Shown piece after piece: positions 19,957 to 28,623 of a stretch of DNA of 64,000 nucleotides. Under the pieces are notes generated by a model. The model worked only from the letters and a program-made list of their open reading frames with translations. It was not told the origin of the DNA and made no database searches. The stretch covers positions 124,001-188,000 of the forward strand of contig JASJAO010000004.1 of NCBI GenBank assembly GCA_030066975.1, given 5' to 3'. The first letter of the stretch is position 1. Each line of letters opens with the position of its first letter. The stretch is from Henriciella sp. (lineage in GTDB: Bacteria; Pseudomonadota; Alphaproteobacteria; Caulobacterales; Hyphomonadaceae). Position numbers and translations under genes: made by a program.

Positions 19957-19991
19957 CTGTTCAGGTCGCCCGACATACAGTTTCTGAACAG
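19957..19991. repeat. 8-bp inverted repeat between gatA and a divergent lipoprotein gene
   Basis: CTGTTCAG at 19957-19964 and CTGAACAG at 19984-19991 are perfect inverted copies separated by 19 bases. The element lies between the divergent starts of gatA (19852) and the lipoprotein gene (20024). It could be an operator or a hairpin; no regulator is known. It does not fit the alphaproteobacterial LexA spacing. Confidence 0.4.
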
Positions 19992-20023
19992 AATACAACC
20001 GCGTGAATTCAGGGAGATGTCGA

Positions 20024-20491
20024 ATGATATGGCGAGCCATTTTAACCGCTGGCGCTGCACTCGCACTTGTGGGCTGCGCCACTGAAACGAGCTCTACCGA
20101 CACGGCTTCTGTTGAAAGTGAACAAGTCGATCCAAGGCGCGGTGAGGAAGTCAATCGGATCTGTTTTGCCAGCAATATTGACGGCTTCAGCGAGACAACG
20201 CGCACGACGGTTGTGGTCCGAGAAGGCCGCGATCATTTCCTGATTGAGACATTTGGAGCCTGCGACCCATCACTTGATCACGCGATTTCGATCGCCTTCG
20301 ACACGTTTAGTGGCTGCGTCACACGCGGGGACGATATCATCGCTTTTGACAGTTTGTCTGGCCATTCACATGGCGGCATCGGTCCAAGATCCTGCAAGAT
20401 CAAACGGATTTATGCCTGGGATCCGGACGCGGCTGAAGACACCGAAGAAGGTGACGAGGACGATGCTGAGGAAGCAGCATCAGAGGCCTGA
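20024..20491 (+). CDS. Putative lipoprotein, possibly DUF6491-like
   Basis: The product has 155 residues. A lipoprotein signal is clear: a hydrophobic N-terminus ending at the lipobox ALVGC (Cys at about residue 18). The mature part has paired cysteines (NRICF, FGACD, SGCVT, RSCKI) and the spacing C...C-x..DDIIAF that resembles DUF6491 proteins of Caulobacterales; that link is from memory and tentative. The C-terminus is a strongly acidic Glu/Asp/Ala tail. AGGGAG stands 7 bases before the ATG. The gene is on the opposite strand to gatA and gatC and separates them. Confidence 0.75.
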   Translation: MIWRAILTAGAALALVGCATETSSTDTASVESEQVDPRRGEEVNRICFASNIDGFSETTRTTVVVREGRDHFLIETFGACDPSLDHAISIAFDTFSGCVTRGDDIIAFDSLSGHSHGGIGPRSCKIKRIYAWDPDAAEDTEEGDEDDAEEAASEA

Positions 20492-20497
20492 GGCGCC

Positions 20498-20785
20498 CTA
20501 CTCCACTGCCTTCGGAACGACGAAAAATCCTTCCTCAGCGCGCGGGGCGTTGGCGAGGACGTGGTCCTGAATGCCGCCGTCGGTCACTACATCCTCGCGC
20601 ATGGGCAGGGATGCCTCAACAACCGAAGTCATTGGCTCAACGCCCTCAACATCCACTTCGTTGAGCTGTTCAATCCAGCCCATAATGCCGGTCAGCTCGC
20701 CAGCAAGCTGTTCCAAACGCTCTTCTGGGACCGCAATCCGTGACAGGCGGGCCACTTTGCGAACGTCGTCCTTGCTGATGCTCAT
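20498..20785 (-). CDS. gatC: Asp-tRNA(Asn)/Glu-tRNA(Gln) amidotransferase subunit C
   Basis: This small subunit stabilises the GatA-GatB complex. The 95-residue product has the usual length and pattern: SKDDVRKVARLSRI at the N-terminus, LNEVDVEGVEPMTSV in the middle and EEGFFVVPKAVE at the end. It is divergent from ruvX with 82 bases between the starts. It converges with the lipoprotein gene, the stops lying 6 bases apart, so it is probably transcribed on its own rather than with gatA. Confidence 0.95.
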   Translation of the reverse strand: MSISKDDVRKVARLSRIAVPEERLEQLAGELTGIMGWIEQLNEVDVEGVEPMTSVVEASLPMREDVVTDGGIQDHVLANAPRAEEGFFVVPKAVE

Positions 20786-20867
20786 CGGGAAACTCTCCGC
20801 CTCTTATCTCGTTTGACGCGCGAACCGTTACGCGTCAGGAAGCAGGTTTTCAAGACCTGACATCTGC

Positions 20868-21341
20868 ATGGCTATCCTTAACCTGACTGATCTTCCTCCA
20901 TCCGGTGCCCTGCTTGGTCTCGATCCAGGCCGGAAAACGATTGGGATCGCCATCAGCGACACCGCACGGCTGATCGCCACACCGGTCGAGATCATCAAGC
21001 GCGGGCGCAAGCTGAAGCCATCGCTAGAGCGCCTGTTCGAAATCGTCGATGATCGCGCCATTGTGGGTTTGGTGATCGGCGTACCCTTGAACATGGATGG
21101 CAGCGCTGGGCCGCGGGCGCAGTCGACGAAAGCGCTGGCGCACAGTATTATTCAACATCGCGACATCCCGATCGCCTATCAGGACGAACGCCTGACCAGT
21201 GCAGAGGCCGAGCGAGTCATGATTGAAGCGGATCTCTCCCGCGCCCGCCGCGCCGAAAGTCTCGACGCCTCTGCTGCGGCGATCATTCTACAGACGGCCT
21301 TGGACCGGCTGGCCAATAGTGTCTCAGGCGCTGGGTCCTAA
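20868..21341 (+). CDS. ruvX: Putative Holliday junction resolvase RuvX/YqgF
   Basis: This 157-residue RNase H-fold nuclease belongs to the YqgF family, involved in pre-16S rRNA end processing and possibly recombination. Motifs are GLDPGRKTIGIAISD near residue 16 and VIGVPLNMDGSAGPR near residue 67, then YQDERLTSAEAE and the final DASAAAIILQ with its acidic residue. The end overlaps the convergent TetR gene by 18 bases. Confidence 0.93.
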   Translation: MAILNLTDLPPSGALLGLDPGRKTIGIAISDTARLIATPVEIIKRGRKLKPSLERLFEIVDDRAIVGLVIGVPLNMDGSAGPRAQSTKALAHSIIQHRDIPIAYQDERLTSAEAERVMIEADLSRARRAESLDASAAAIILQTALDRLANSVSGAGS

Positions 21342-21926
21342 TATCATATCCATCATAGCGTTTAGACGAACCGCGAATTGTGCGCGGCTGAGCTGCATCT
21401 GCCTCGAAATCACTTCAAACTCGCTACCCCGGCACAAAGCGACCAGCATACGCGCGCCCTCCAACGGTCGTGTCGCCCCCAACCGCTCAAGCGGATCGGA
21501 CAACCAACTGTCCAGGACGCGCGACCAGGCCGCCACGCGCATCCTCATATCGCCGTCGCGCGCCGCAAACAGCACCATTTCGTACTCAATCGCTGAAAAA
21601 GCGCTTTGCTCGGGCTCCAGTGTCGTCATGCCGCTGAGAAAGCCGACAAAATCTTCCCGGCTCTGTAACGGCCGCTGGGTCAGCGCTTCAACCAGCGCCT
21701 TTTCAGAATCGCTGATATAAAGATCAAAGGCTTCGCGGACCAAGGCTTCTCTGGATGAGAAATGGTATGTCGTTGTCCCAGGCGAAACGTTGGCGAGGCC
21801 CGCGACAGCCCGATGAGTCACTTTGTCCACGCCTTGCGCGGAGATGATCTCCAGTGCGGCGCGCAGAATACGCTCGCGATTGGCGCCCCTTTTGCCCGGC
21901 ATCGCTTGTTGAGTCGTGTTGGACAT
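21324..21926 (-). CDS. TetR/AcrR family transcriptional regulator
   Basis: This 200-residue regulator has an N-terminal helix-turn-helix (RERILRAALEII...VTHRAVAGLANVSPGTTTYHF) at residues 15-60 and a variable helical ligand domain. The ligand is unknown. It diverges from the peptidoglycan-binding protein gene, with 231 bases between the starts, so it may regulate itself or that gene. No full palindromic TetR operator was clear next to its start. Confidence 0.88.
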   Translation of the reverse strand: MSNTTQQAMPGKRGANRERILRAALEIISAQGVDKVTHRAVAGLANVSPGTTTYHFSSREALVREAFDLYISDSEKALVEALTQRPLQSREDFVGFLSGMTTLEPEQSAFSAIEYEMVLFAARDGDMRMRVAAWSRVLDSWLSDPLERLGATRPLEGARMLVALCRGSEFEVISRQMQLSRAQFAVRLNAMMDMILGPSA

Positions 21927-22134
21927 TCGTACAGTCTATCCGTCCAGATGTTTTGAGCGCCGCGCTCTGTTTCAGCTATTACACAATCGCCGCCAAGCCG
22001 CCACTGATCTAAGCCCCAATGCACACAATGGGCCAATTATTAGCCATAAAAGTCAACCGCTTGCGAGGGTGATGTGCTCCTATTCGGCCTCTGACAAAGT
22101 CATTGACAGGATCGCACCAAGCTGGATCATTGCG

Positions 22135-22149
22135 TATTCGAAACGAATA
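22135..22149. promoter_or_regulatory. Perfect inverted repeat just upstream of the peptidoglycan-binding protein gene
   Basis: TATTCG, three A residues and CGAATA form a perfect 6-bp inverted repeat ending 8 bases before the GTG start at 22158. A TTGACA hexamer stands at 22103-22108 without a good -10. The repeat could be an operator, perhaps for the divergent TetR protein, or a short hairpin that hides the ribosome binding site. Confidence 0.4.
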
Positions 22150-22157
22150 GGCTGGCC

Positions 22158-23279
22158 GTGCAACACACAAGGATAAGCTGGATCAAGCAAACAGCTCTGG
22201 CGCTGCTGAGCGCATGTGTCATGCTGGGCACAGCCACCGCAATGGATACGCGTGATTATCCGGAATCAGCAACAGCTGGCCAGTGCTTCGCCCGCGTCGT
22301 CATGCCGCCGCGGGTTGAAACCGTCACCTCTCAGATTGAGGTGGCACCAGCCTCCAGCCGCGAGGTCGTGATCCCGGCCGTCTATGAAACGCGTGACATC
22401 CAGGTGCTCATCAAGGAAGCGATCACAACCTACCGAACCATCCCCGCCACCTACAAAACGGTAACAGAGCAGGTCATGGTTCAACCCGAGCGAGACATTC
22501 TCGTGCAGATCCCCGCACAGTATGAAACCTGGACGGAGACGATCGAAGTCGAACCGGCAAAAGCGGTTTGGAAACCCGGTTCTGGGCTCTACGGCCGTAC
22601 CGAGTTGAATGATGCCGCGGGCGCAACTGAAATCGCAACCGGAGACGTCCTCTGCCGTGTGATTGAGTCCGCCAAAACGGTGACCGTAGAGCGCTCACGC
22701 ATGATCTCGCCCCCTCGCACTGAAACGCGAACCATGCCTGCGGTCTATCGCACGGTTACGAAACAGGTTGTCGACCAGCCAGCACGCCTGGAAACTGTAA
22801 CAGTTCCTGCAGAATACATGACCATACCGGTAGATGTGATGATCGAACCCGCGCGGGTCGAAACACAGATCATCCCGGCGACTTATCGGACTGTGGAGCA
22901 AGCCGTCGTCACCGAACCGAGCCAGCTTGTCTGGACCGAAGTGCTGTGTGACACGAATGCTGATTCGCAGAAGATTGCGGACGTCCAAGCCGGCCTGGTA
23001 GAAGCGGGATACCCGATCGCGGTTGACGGTATTTTTGGCCCCGAGACTCTTCACGCGATGGAACAATTTCAGCGCGCTCAGAACCTGGCTGTGGGCTATA
23101 TGACGGTGGAGACAGTCCAGGCGCTGAACGTCAGTCCCTATACCGCTTTCGCCGAAGCATCCGACGCACAGACTGCGTCCCTCGACAAAACGATCAGACC
23201 TCGTACAACCAGTGTCAGGTCATTTGATTCTGGTCTGCGGGGACAAACATTATGGATTACTGGATTCCCGCCGCACTGA
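22158..23279 (+). CDS. Secreted repeat protein with C-terminal peptidoglycan-binding domain
   Basis: The 373-residue product starts at a GTG, as no ATG precedes the signal peptide (residues 1 to about 28). Two modules of roughly 110 residues follow. Each begins near a Cys and contains three copies of a 23-residue unit with the core (I/V)PA-x-Y-x-T, for example IPAVYET, IPATYKT and MPAVYRT. Near residues 265-335 a peptidoglycan-binding domain of the PG_binding_1 type is visible (VQAGLVEAGYPI, VDGIFGPET, MEQFQRAQNL). It is probably a periplasmic or outer-membrane-associated wall-binding protein. The 3' end overlaps plsY by 28 bases, so the two may be cotranscribed. Confidence 0.8.
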   Translation: MQHTRISWIKQTALALLSACVMLGTATAMDTRDYPESATAGQCFARVVMPPRVETVTSQIEVAPASSREVVIPAVYETRDIQVLIKEAITTYRTIPATYKTVTEQVMVQPERDILVQIPAQYETWTETIEVEPAKAVWKPGSGLYGRTELNDAAGATEIATGDVLCRVIESAKTVTVERSRMISPPRTETRTMPAVYRTVTKQVVDQPARLETVTVPAEYMTIPVDVMIEPARVETQIIPATYRTVEQAVVTEPSQLVWTEVLCDTNADSQKIADVQAGLVEAGYPIAVDGIFGPETLHAMEQFQRAQNLAVGYMTVETVQALNVSPYTAFAEASDAQTASLDKTIRPRTTSVRSFDSGLRGQTLWITGFPPH

Positions 23280-23854
23280 TTGCGGGATACCTGCTTGGCT
23301 CAATACCGTTCGGACTGCTGATCACCCGATTGGCTGGATTGGGTGATATTCGTGCGATTGGGTCGGGGAATATTGGCGCGACCAATGTTTTGCGCACGGG
23401 TCGCAAGGATCTCGCACTCGCCACACTGCTCCTCGACAGTTTCAAAGCCGGACTTGCGGTTTGGGTGTTCACGATGCTGTCCGGCGATCGAAATATCGGT
23501 CTCTTGTCCGGTGCGGCGGCGTTTTTTGGACACTGTTACCCAATCTGGTTACGATTCAAGGGCGGCAAAGGCGTTGCAACCTATGCTGGTCTGCTGATTT
23601 TCGCGTCATTCAAGGGATTTTTGGTTGGCATGCCGATTTGGCTCGGTCTGTTCGCCTTGACCCGTATCTCGTCTCTCGCTGCCCTGGCGGCCGCCGCCAT
23701 TGTTCCTGCGGGAGCATATTTTCTCGGCGAAACCCCGTTCGCCTGTACGGTTTTGACTATATTGAGCGTCCTAGTGTTTTGGACGCATCGTACGAATATC
23801 GTGCGCCTGTTGAAGGGTGAGGAACCCCGTTTCGGCCAGAACTCAACCTCATGA
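23252..23854 (+). CDS. plsY: Glycerol-3-phosphate acyltransferase PlsY
   Basis: This inner-membrane enzyme transfers an acyl group from acyl-phosphate to glycerol-3-phosphate, the first step of phospholipid synthesis. The 200-residue product has several membrane helices and the family motifs GSIPFGLL, GSGNIGATNVLR (phosphate binding), FKGGKGVAT and the final HRTNIVRLLKGEE. It is coupled to dprA by an ATGA overlap; plsY-dprA neighbourhood is common. Confidence 0.95.
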   Translation: MDYWIPAALIAGYLLGSIPFGLLITRLAGLGDIRAIGSGNIGATNVLRTGRKDLALATLLLDSFKAGLAVWVFTMLSGDRNIGLLSGAAAFFGHCYPIWLRFKGGKGVATYAGLLIFASFKGFLVGMPIWLGLFALTRISSLAALAAAAIVPAGAYFLGETPFACTVLTILSVLVFWTHRTNIVRLLKGEEPRFGQNSTS

Positions 23855-24960
23855 CACCGCATGTCCTGTCCGATGAGGAGCGCTTTGATTGGCTGCGCCT
23901 CGCCCCCACGCAACGTGTTGGTCCGGTCACCTTTGCGCAGCTGTTACAGCGATTCGGATCGCCTGGCGCGGCCCTGCAAGCGCTCCCGGGGTTGCGAAAA
24001 CCCTCTGCACGCTCGGCACCCAGAATCCCCAGCGTGGAAGACATTGAAGCGGAACTGTCGGCGCTTTCAGATTATGGGGCAAAGCTGTTATGCTCAGCCG
24101 AAGCTGAGTATCCGCCGCTGCTCCGCGCCCTCGCCCCTCCACCTCCGGTCATTGCTGTGCTGGGTGACGTTTCACTCGCCCATAAACCGACGGTTGCTCT
24201 GGTCGGGGCGCGGGATGCGTCGGCGGCCGGACGTAAGATCGCCCGTGACATGGCCGCTCGGCTCAGCGCTGCAGATTTTGTTACAGTTTCGGGCCTCGCC
24301 CGCGGGATTGATGGCGAGGTGCATGCGGCCAGTCTCAGCGGCGGTACGATTGCCGTACTGGGGGGCGGAATTGATCACATCTATCCGCCACAGCATGAGC
24401 GCCTCTATGCCGCAATCGCCGCCGAAGGCCTGATCGTTTCAGAGAGCCCGTTCGGTCATCGCGCCCAGGCCCGTGACTTTCCGCGCCGCAACCGCATCAT
24501 TACGGGGCTGAGCATGGGCGTCGTAGTGATTGAGGCGGCTGAGCGGTCAGGCTCGCTGATTTCAGCCCGCACCGCAGCCGAACAGGGCCGTGAAGTCATG
24601 GCCGTCCCCGGCTCCCCGCTGGACCCTCGCGCCGCCGGAACCAACAGACTGCTGCGCGAAGGCGCGCTTCTGGTGCGCGACACCGATGACGTGATCGAGG
24701 CGCTATCCTCGCTCGGATCGGGCCTGTTGCGCGCCCCGCCCCCTCCTCCCTTCGAAATGACAACGGACCAGCCTGACGAGTTACCGCCGGACCAGATCGA
24801 CGCAGTGCGAATTGCTCTCAGCACCGCGCCGATGACCATTGATGTGCTGGCCCGTGCTGCGGGAATCGGTCCGGCCCGCTGCGCAGCGATTCTCATGGAA
24901 CTCGAACTGGCTGGCGAAGCGATCACACTCAGCGGCGGGCTTGCCGTGAAATGGTACTAG
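23851..24960 (+). CDS. dprA: DNA-processing protein DprA
   Basis: DprA protects incoming single-stranded DNA during transformation and loads RecA. The 369-residue product has an N-terminal helical segment (DWLRLAPTQRVGPVTFAQLL), a Rossmann-like core with VALVGARDAS and TVSGLARGIDGEVH, then GGGIDHIYPPQHERLY and FPRRNRIITGLS. A C-terminal winged-helix domain covers about residues 305-369. topA usually follows dprA; here lptD follows on the same strand after 114 bases. Confidence 0.95.
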   Translation: MTPHVLSDEERFDWLRLAPTQRVGPVTFAQLLQRFGSPGAALQALPGLRKPSARSAPRIPSVEDIEAELSALSDYGAKLLCSAEAEYPPLLRALAPPPPVIAVLGDVSLAHKPTVALVGARDASAAGRKIARDMAARLSAADFVTVSGLARGIDGEVHAASLSGGTIAVLGGGIDHIYPPQHERLYAAIAAEGLIVSESPFGHRAQARDFPRRNRIITGLSMGVVVIEAAERSGSLISARTAAEQGREVMAVPGSPLDPRAAGTNRLLREGALLVRDTDDVIEALSSLGSGLLRAPPPPPFEMTTDQPDELPPDQIDAVRIALSTAPMTIDVLARAAGIGPARCAAILMELELAGEAITLSGGLAVKWY

Positions 24961-25074
24961 GGTCCGTAAAGTCACAGCTTGCGGCTATTTCATCACGCAT
25001 TGCTGTTGCGACGCTGGACGAGGTCAGAGACTGCGCGTAAGCGGAGAAAGTGGGAATGATTGTGGAGTGTCTTC

Positions 25075-27264
25075 ATGTCAGGTTGGAAACGCTATGCGGT
25101 TTTCGCAGCCATTGCGGCGCAACCTGTCATTGCTCAAGCTCAAGAGACTGCTGAACCGCAGGTTGTTCTGGATGCGGACAGTATCCTTGTGGATGACGTC
25201 AATAATCAGATCATTGCCGAGGGCAATGTCGAAGCCGAATACGAAGGCCGCGTCATGCGCGCTGACCGGCTAATTTACAACCGAACGACAAACCGGGTTC
25301 GCGCGACCGGAAACATTGTCATCATCGATCCGGACGGCACGGAACGGTTCGCCGACGAGATTGAAACCGACGCCAACCTAGCGGACGGCTATGCCATTGG
25401 CTTCTCCATGCGGATGCCGGATGGCGGGGTCGCCGTGGCCCAAGCGGCGGCACACGCCCCGGACGGGGTGAATGCGCTTGATCGCATCGTTTACACCTCT
25501 TGTGAGCTGTGTGAGGAAGACTCCACCCCGACCTGGGCCCTTCGGGCCCGGCGCGCCGTGGTCAACCCGAACAATAATATGATGTCCTACCGCGACGCCG
25601 TGCTCGAAATCGGCGGCATTCCGGTCGTCTATCTCCCTTATTTCGCGCACCCAGATCCAGAATCCGAGCGCCGCTCTGGCTTTCTGGCTCCGGACTTTGG
25701 AACCTCATCCAAGCTCGGACTATTTTATCAGCAGCCCTATTACTGGGCGATTTCGCCCTATCAGGACCTGACGATATCGCCCCAGGTCAATGGCAACGTT
25801 AATCCGCTACTGGAATTCAATTACCGCAAACGGTTCTGGTCTGGGCAGTTCAATGCCGATTTCAGTTTCACCAACGAAACTGACTTCGACTCCGATGGTG
25901 AGCCGGTTTGCCCGCTGGATGAGAATGGTTTGGAACTGTGCGAAGAAGAATGGCGCAGTCATTTGTTCGCAGACGGTCGCTTCAACATCACTCGGAATTG
26001 GAACTGGGGCTTTGGTGTCGAGGAAATGACCGATGACCTCTATTCGAGGCGTTACGACATTTCCGGCGAAAACGATGAGCGCGGGCTGTATGTTGGTCAG
26101 CCTCTACGCCTGCTCAATCAGATCTATACGCAGGGGCAGGCACAAAACTGGTATGCGGACGCCACCTTGCTGTCCATTCAGGGGCAACGGGCAAGTGACA
26201 ATGACGACACTTTCCCCACCACAACGCCCATCATCTTTTCCGAAAGACTGTTCGATTTCGGTGATAACGGCTTGCTCTCCGTCAACGCGTCCAGCACGCT
26301 TTTGAATCGCGAGATCGGCGTCGACAGCGGTCGGGTCTCGGTCGGGGCGGATTGGGCAACGTCCCGTGTTTTGCCGGGCGGCGTCCTGATTCGCCCGTTC
26401 GCCGAAACGCGCGTCGATTATTACGAGTTGGACGATACGCCAGATGGCGAAACGTCGGTTGACCGAAGCGTTGCCACGGCGGGGGCGACCCTCTCCTATC
26501 CGCTGTATCGGCCCGGTAAGTCCGTCGATCTGATTATCGAACCGACCGCCATGGTCGCGCTCGGCACAAAAGGCGCAAATGATCCGTCAATTCCGGTCGA
26601 AGACAGTCTGCTCTATGAATTTGACGAGTCGTCCCTTTTCGATGCCAATGCTGTCGGCGGCTATGACCTCTATGAAGGCGGCAACCGGGCCTCACTCGGC
26701 CTGTCTGCGACCGCGCGATGGAAAAACGGGGTCAACATCACCGCACTTGGCGGCCGCCGCTGGCGCAGCGAAGATGATCCAGCCTTTTCGGAAGCTTCAA
26801 ATCTGGACGGTAACAACTCAGATTGGATCGGCAGCATATCTGCCGATATCGGGCGCACCTTGTCACTGGAAACGCGTGTGCGCATCGATGATGAATCCTA
26901 TGATATCAACCGCATAGATGCCGGGTTGAGAACCCGATTCTGGCGCCTCCAGGGGTCAGCCCGATACTATCGCGTTGCGTCGGACATTACCGAGACCGGC
27001 ATTGATGATGAGGGCATCGTCCTGCAGGGTCAGGTGAAACTCACGGATCAATATTACTTCGTCTACGCGCGAAACAGGGATATTACAGGCGATCGTGATC
27101 TCACCCACGATTTCGGCATCGCCTATGAAGATGACTGCTCGCGCTTTGAAGTGGTGTTCTCGCGCTCAGAAGCCGTCGACCGGACGCTGGGACCAAACGA
27201 TTCCCTCAAATTCCGCTTCTCTCTGAAAACACTGGGGGATTTCGGGTCGCAGGACGTGGATTAA
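25075..27264 (+). CDS. lptD: LPS assembly outer-membrane protein LptD
   Basis: LptD is the beta-barrel that, with LptE, inserts lipopolysaccharide into the outer leaflet. The start at 25075 is chosen because GGAG precedes it by 7 bases and a signal peptide ending at AQA follows. The 729-residue product has an OstA-type periplasmic jellyroll (VLDADSILVDDVNNQIIAEGN and further repeats, residues 25-130), then a long C-terminal barrel. Cysteines are at CELC, at CPL...LCEE and in DDCSRF, which allows disulfides as in E. coli LptD. In many alphaproteobacteria lptD follows lptG directly. Confidence 0.94.
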   Translation: MSGWKRYAVFAAIAAQPVIAQAQETAEPQVVLDADSILVDDVNNQIIAEGNVEAEYEGRVMRADRLIYNRTTNRVRATGNIVIIDPDGTERFADEIETDANLADGYAIGFSMRMPDGGVAVAQAAAHAPDGVNALDRIVYTSCELCEEDSTPTWALRARRAVVNPNNNMMSYRDAVLEIGGIPVVYLPYFAHPDPESERRSGFLAPDFGTSSKLGLFYQQPYYWAISPYQDLTISPQVNGNVNPLLEFNYRKRFWSGQFNADFSFTNETDFDSDGEPVCPLDENGLELCEEEWRSHLFADGRFNITRNWNWGFGVEEMTDDLYSRRYDISGENDERGLYVGQPLRLLNQIYTQGQAQNWYADATLLSIQGQRASDNDDTFPTTTPIIFSERLFDFGDNGLLSVNASSTLLNREIGVDSGRVSVGADWATSRVLPGGVLIRPFAETRVDYYELDDTPDGETSVDRSVATAGATLSYPLYRPGKSVDLIIEPTAMVALGTKGANDPSIPVEDSLLYEFDESSLFDANAVGGYDLYEGGNRASLGLSATARWKNGVNITALGGRRWRSEDDPAFSEASNLDGNNSDWIGSISADIGRTLSLETRVRIDDESYDINRIDAGLRTRFWRLQGSARYYRVASDITETGIDDEGIVLQGQVKLTDQYYFVYARNRDITGDRDLTHDFGIAYEDDCSRFEVVFSRSEAVDRTLGPNDSLKFRFSLKTLGDFGSQDVD

Positions 27265-27378
27265 AATGTCAGTAAGAATACCGTCAGCAACAGCCTGATA
27301 CATTGCGAATTGTCGGATCCTCGATAAGAATATCACAGAAATTTTAGTGATAGCGCGTCCGGCGCGGGAGATACAACA

Positions 27379-28611
27379 ATGTTCAAGAGTTTGATGGCCT
27401 CAGCTGCGATCCTCTCAACGACTCTGACCGCCAGTCTCGCAACCGCCCAGGAGGGGCAGCAGATTGAGGGCATTGTCGCAATCGTAAACGACGATCCGAT
27501 TTCCTACACAGACGTCCGTCAGCGCGCTCGGATGTTGCTTTTGAGCCTTGGTGGACGTGAGCCGACACAACAGGAAATTCAACAGATAACGGCCCAGGCG
27601 CTTGAACAACTGATTGATGAAAAACTTCAATTGCAGGAAGCCACTGAGTTCGAAGTGGAAGTGTCGGATGAAGACATACAGAACTCACTCGAAAATCTCG
27701 CGCAACAGTCCGGTATCACGCGCGAAGTGCTTATGAATTCAATGCTTGAAGCAGGGATCAATCCAGCCAGCCTCGAAGAACAGACGCGTGCGGATATTGC
27801 CTGGCGACGAATCATGGGCGGTCTGTACGGTTCCCGCATCCGGATCTCTCAAAACCAGATTCAGGAAGAGCTGGCGCAGCTCCGCGCCGCCGCTCAGAAA
27901 GAACAATTCCTGATGTCTGAAATCTTTCTCTATGCGCCGACCCCCGATGAACAGGAACAGGCCCTTGTCGCGGCAAATTCAATCCGCGAACAGATCGAGG
28001 CTGGCGCCCCTTTTGAAGTGGCCGCGCAGCGTTTCTCCTCAGCGCCGACAGCTGCCACAGGGGGAGACATGGGATGGGTCGTGCTTGAAGATCTTGACGA
28101 GGTCCGCGCCAGCATCGTTAAGCAACTCGATGGCCCGGGGCTCACCCAGGCGATTACCGCAGATGACGGCATCTACCTGATCCAGATTCGAAACAAACGG
28201 TCCCCTGCTGAACAGACCTCCGTGGTCGACCTGACCCGTGTGACGGTTGCCGATGGCTCTGAGGCCGCTCTTCAAGCCGCAGCTGACGAAATTGAAGACT
28301 GTGATGACATCAGCAATGTTGTTGACGCCGATGACAATCTTAGCGCAGCTGAGTTGAACGATCTCAACATCAATGACCTGGGCCCGGAAGGCAAAGAAAT
28401 GGTAACGGCGACGGCGATCGGAGAGCATACCGATATTTTCGCCATGTCAGGAACAATCGCGGTCATGTTCGTCTGCGATCGCCAGGACAATGTCGACAAT
28501 ATTCCCGGTCCGGAAGCAATTGAAAATCGCCTCTATTCACAACAGCTCGGCATGATTTCGGATCGATCTTTGCGCAACTTGCGCCGGGAAGCGACGATTA
28601 TTCGTCGCTAG
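27379..28611 (+). CDS. surA: SurA-like periplasmic peptidyl-prolyl isomerase/chaperone
   Basis: This periplasmic chaperone helps outer-membrane proteins such as LptD to fold. The 410-residue product has a signal peptide ending near ATAQ, residue 23. A SurA N-terminal domain covers about residues 28-165 (IVAIVNDDPISYTDVRQR, EQLIDEKLQLQEA), and a parvulin domain about 175-275 (MSEIFLYAP, GGDMGWV). The C-terminal region is divergent. Only one clear parvulin domain is seen; E. coli SurA has two. GGGAG lies 8 bases before the ATG. The lptD-surA-pdxA-rsmA order is conserved in alphaproteobacteria. Confidence 0.92.
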   Translation: MFKSLMASAAILSTTLTASLATAQEGQQIEGIVAIVNDDPISYTDVRQRARMLLLSLGGREPTQQEIQQITAQALEQLIDEKLQLQEATEFEVEVSDEDIQNSLENLAQQSGITREVLMNSMLEAGINPASLEEQTRADIAWRRIMGGLYGSRIRISQNQIQEELAQLRAAAQKEQFLMSEIFLYAPTPDEQEQALVAANSIREQIEAGAPFEVAAQRFSSAPTAATGGDMGWVVLEDLDEVRASIVKQLDGPGLTQAITADDGIYLIQIRNKRSPAEQTSVVDLTRVTVADGSEAALQAAADEIEDCDDISNVVDADDNLSAAELNDLNINDLGPEGKEMVTATAIGEHTDIFAMSGTIAVMFVCDRQDNVDNIPGPEAIENRLYSQQLGMISDRSLRNLRREATIIRR

Positions 28612-28623
28612 CGCGTCTCACTG

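Noticed and set aside
21927-21960. TetR operator next to the TetR start
   Set aside because: The stretch around CAGTCTATCCGTCCAG looks partly symmetrical, but only about three outer pairs match.
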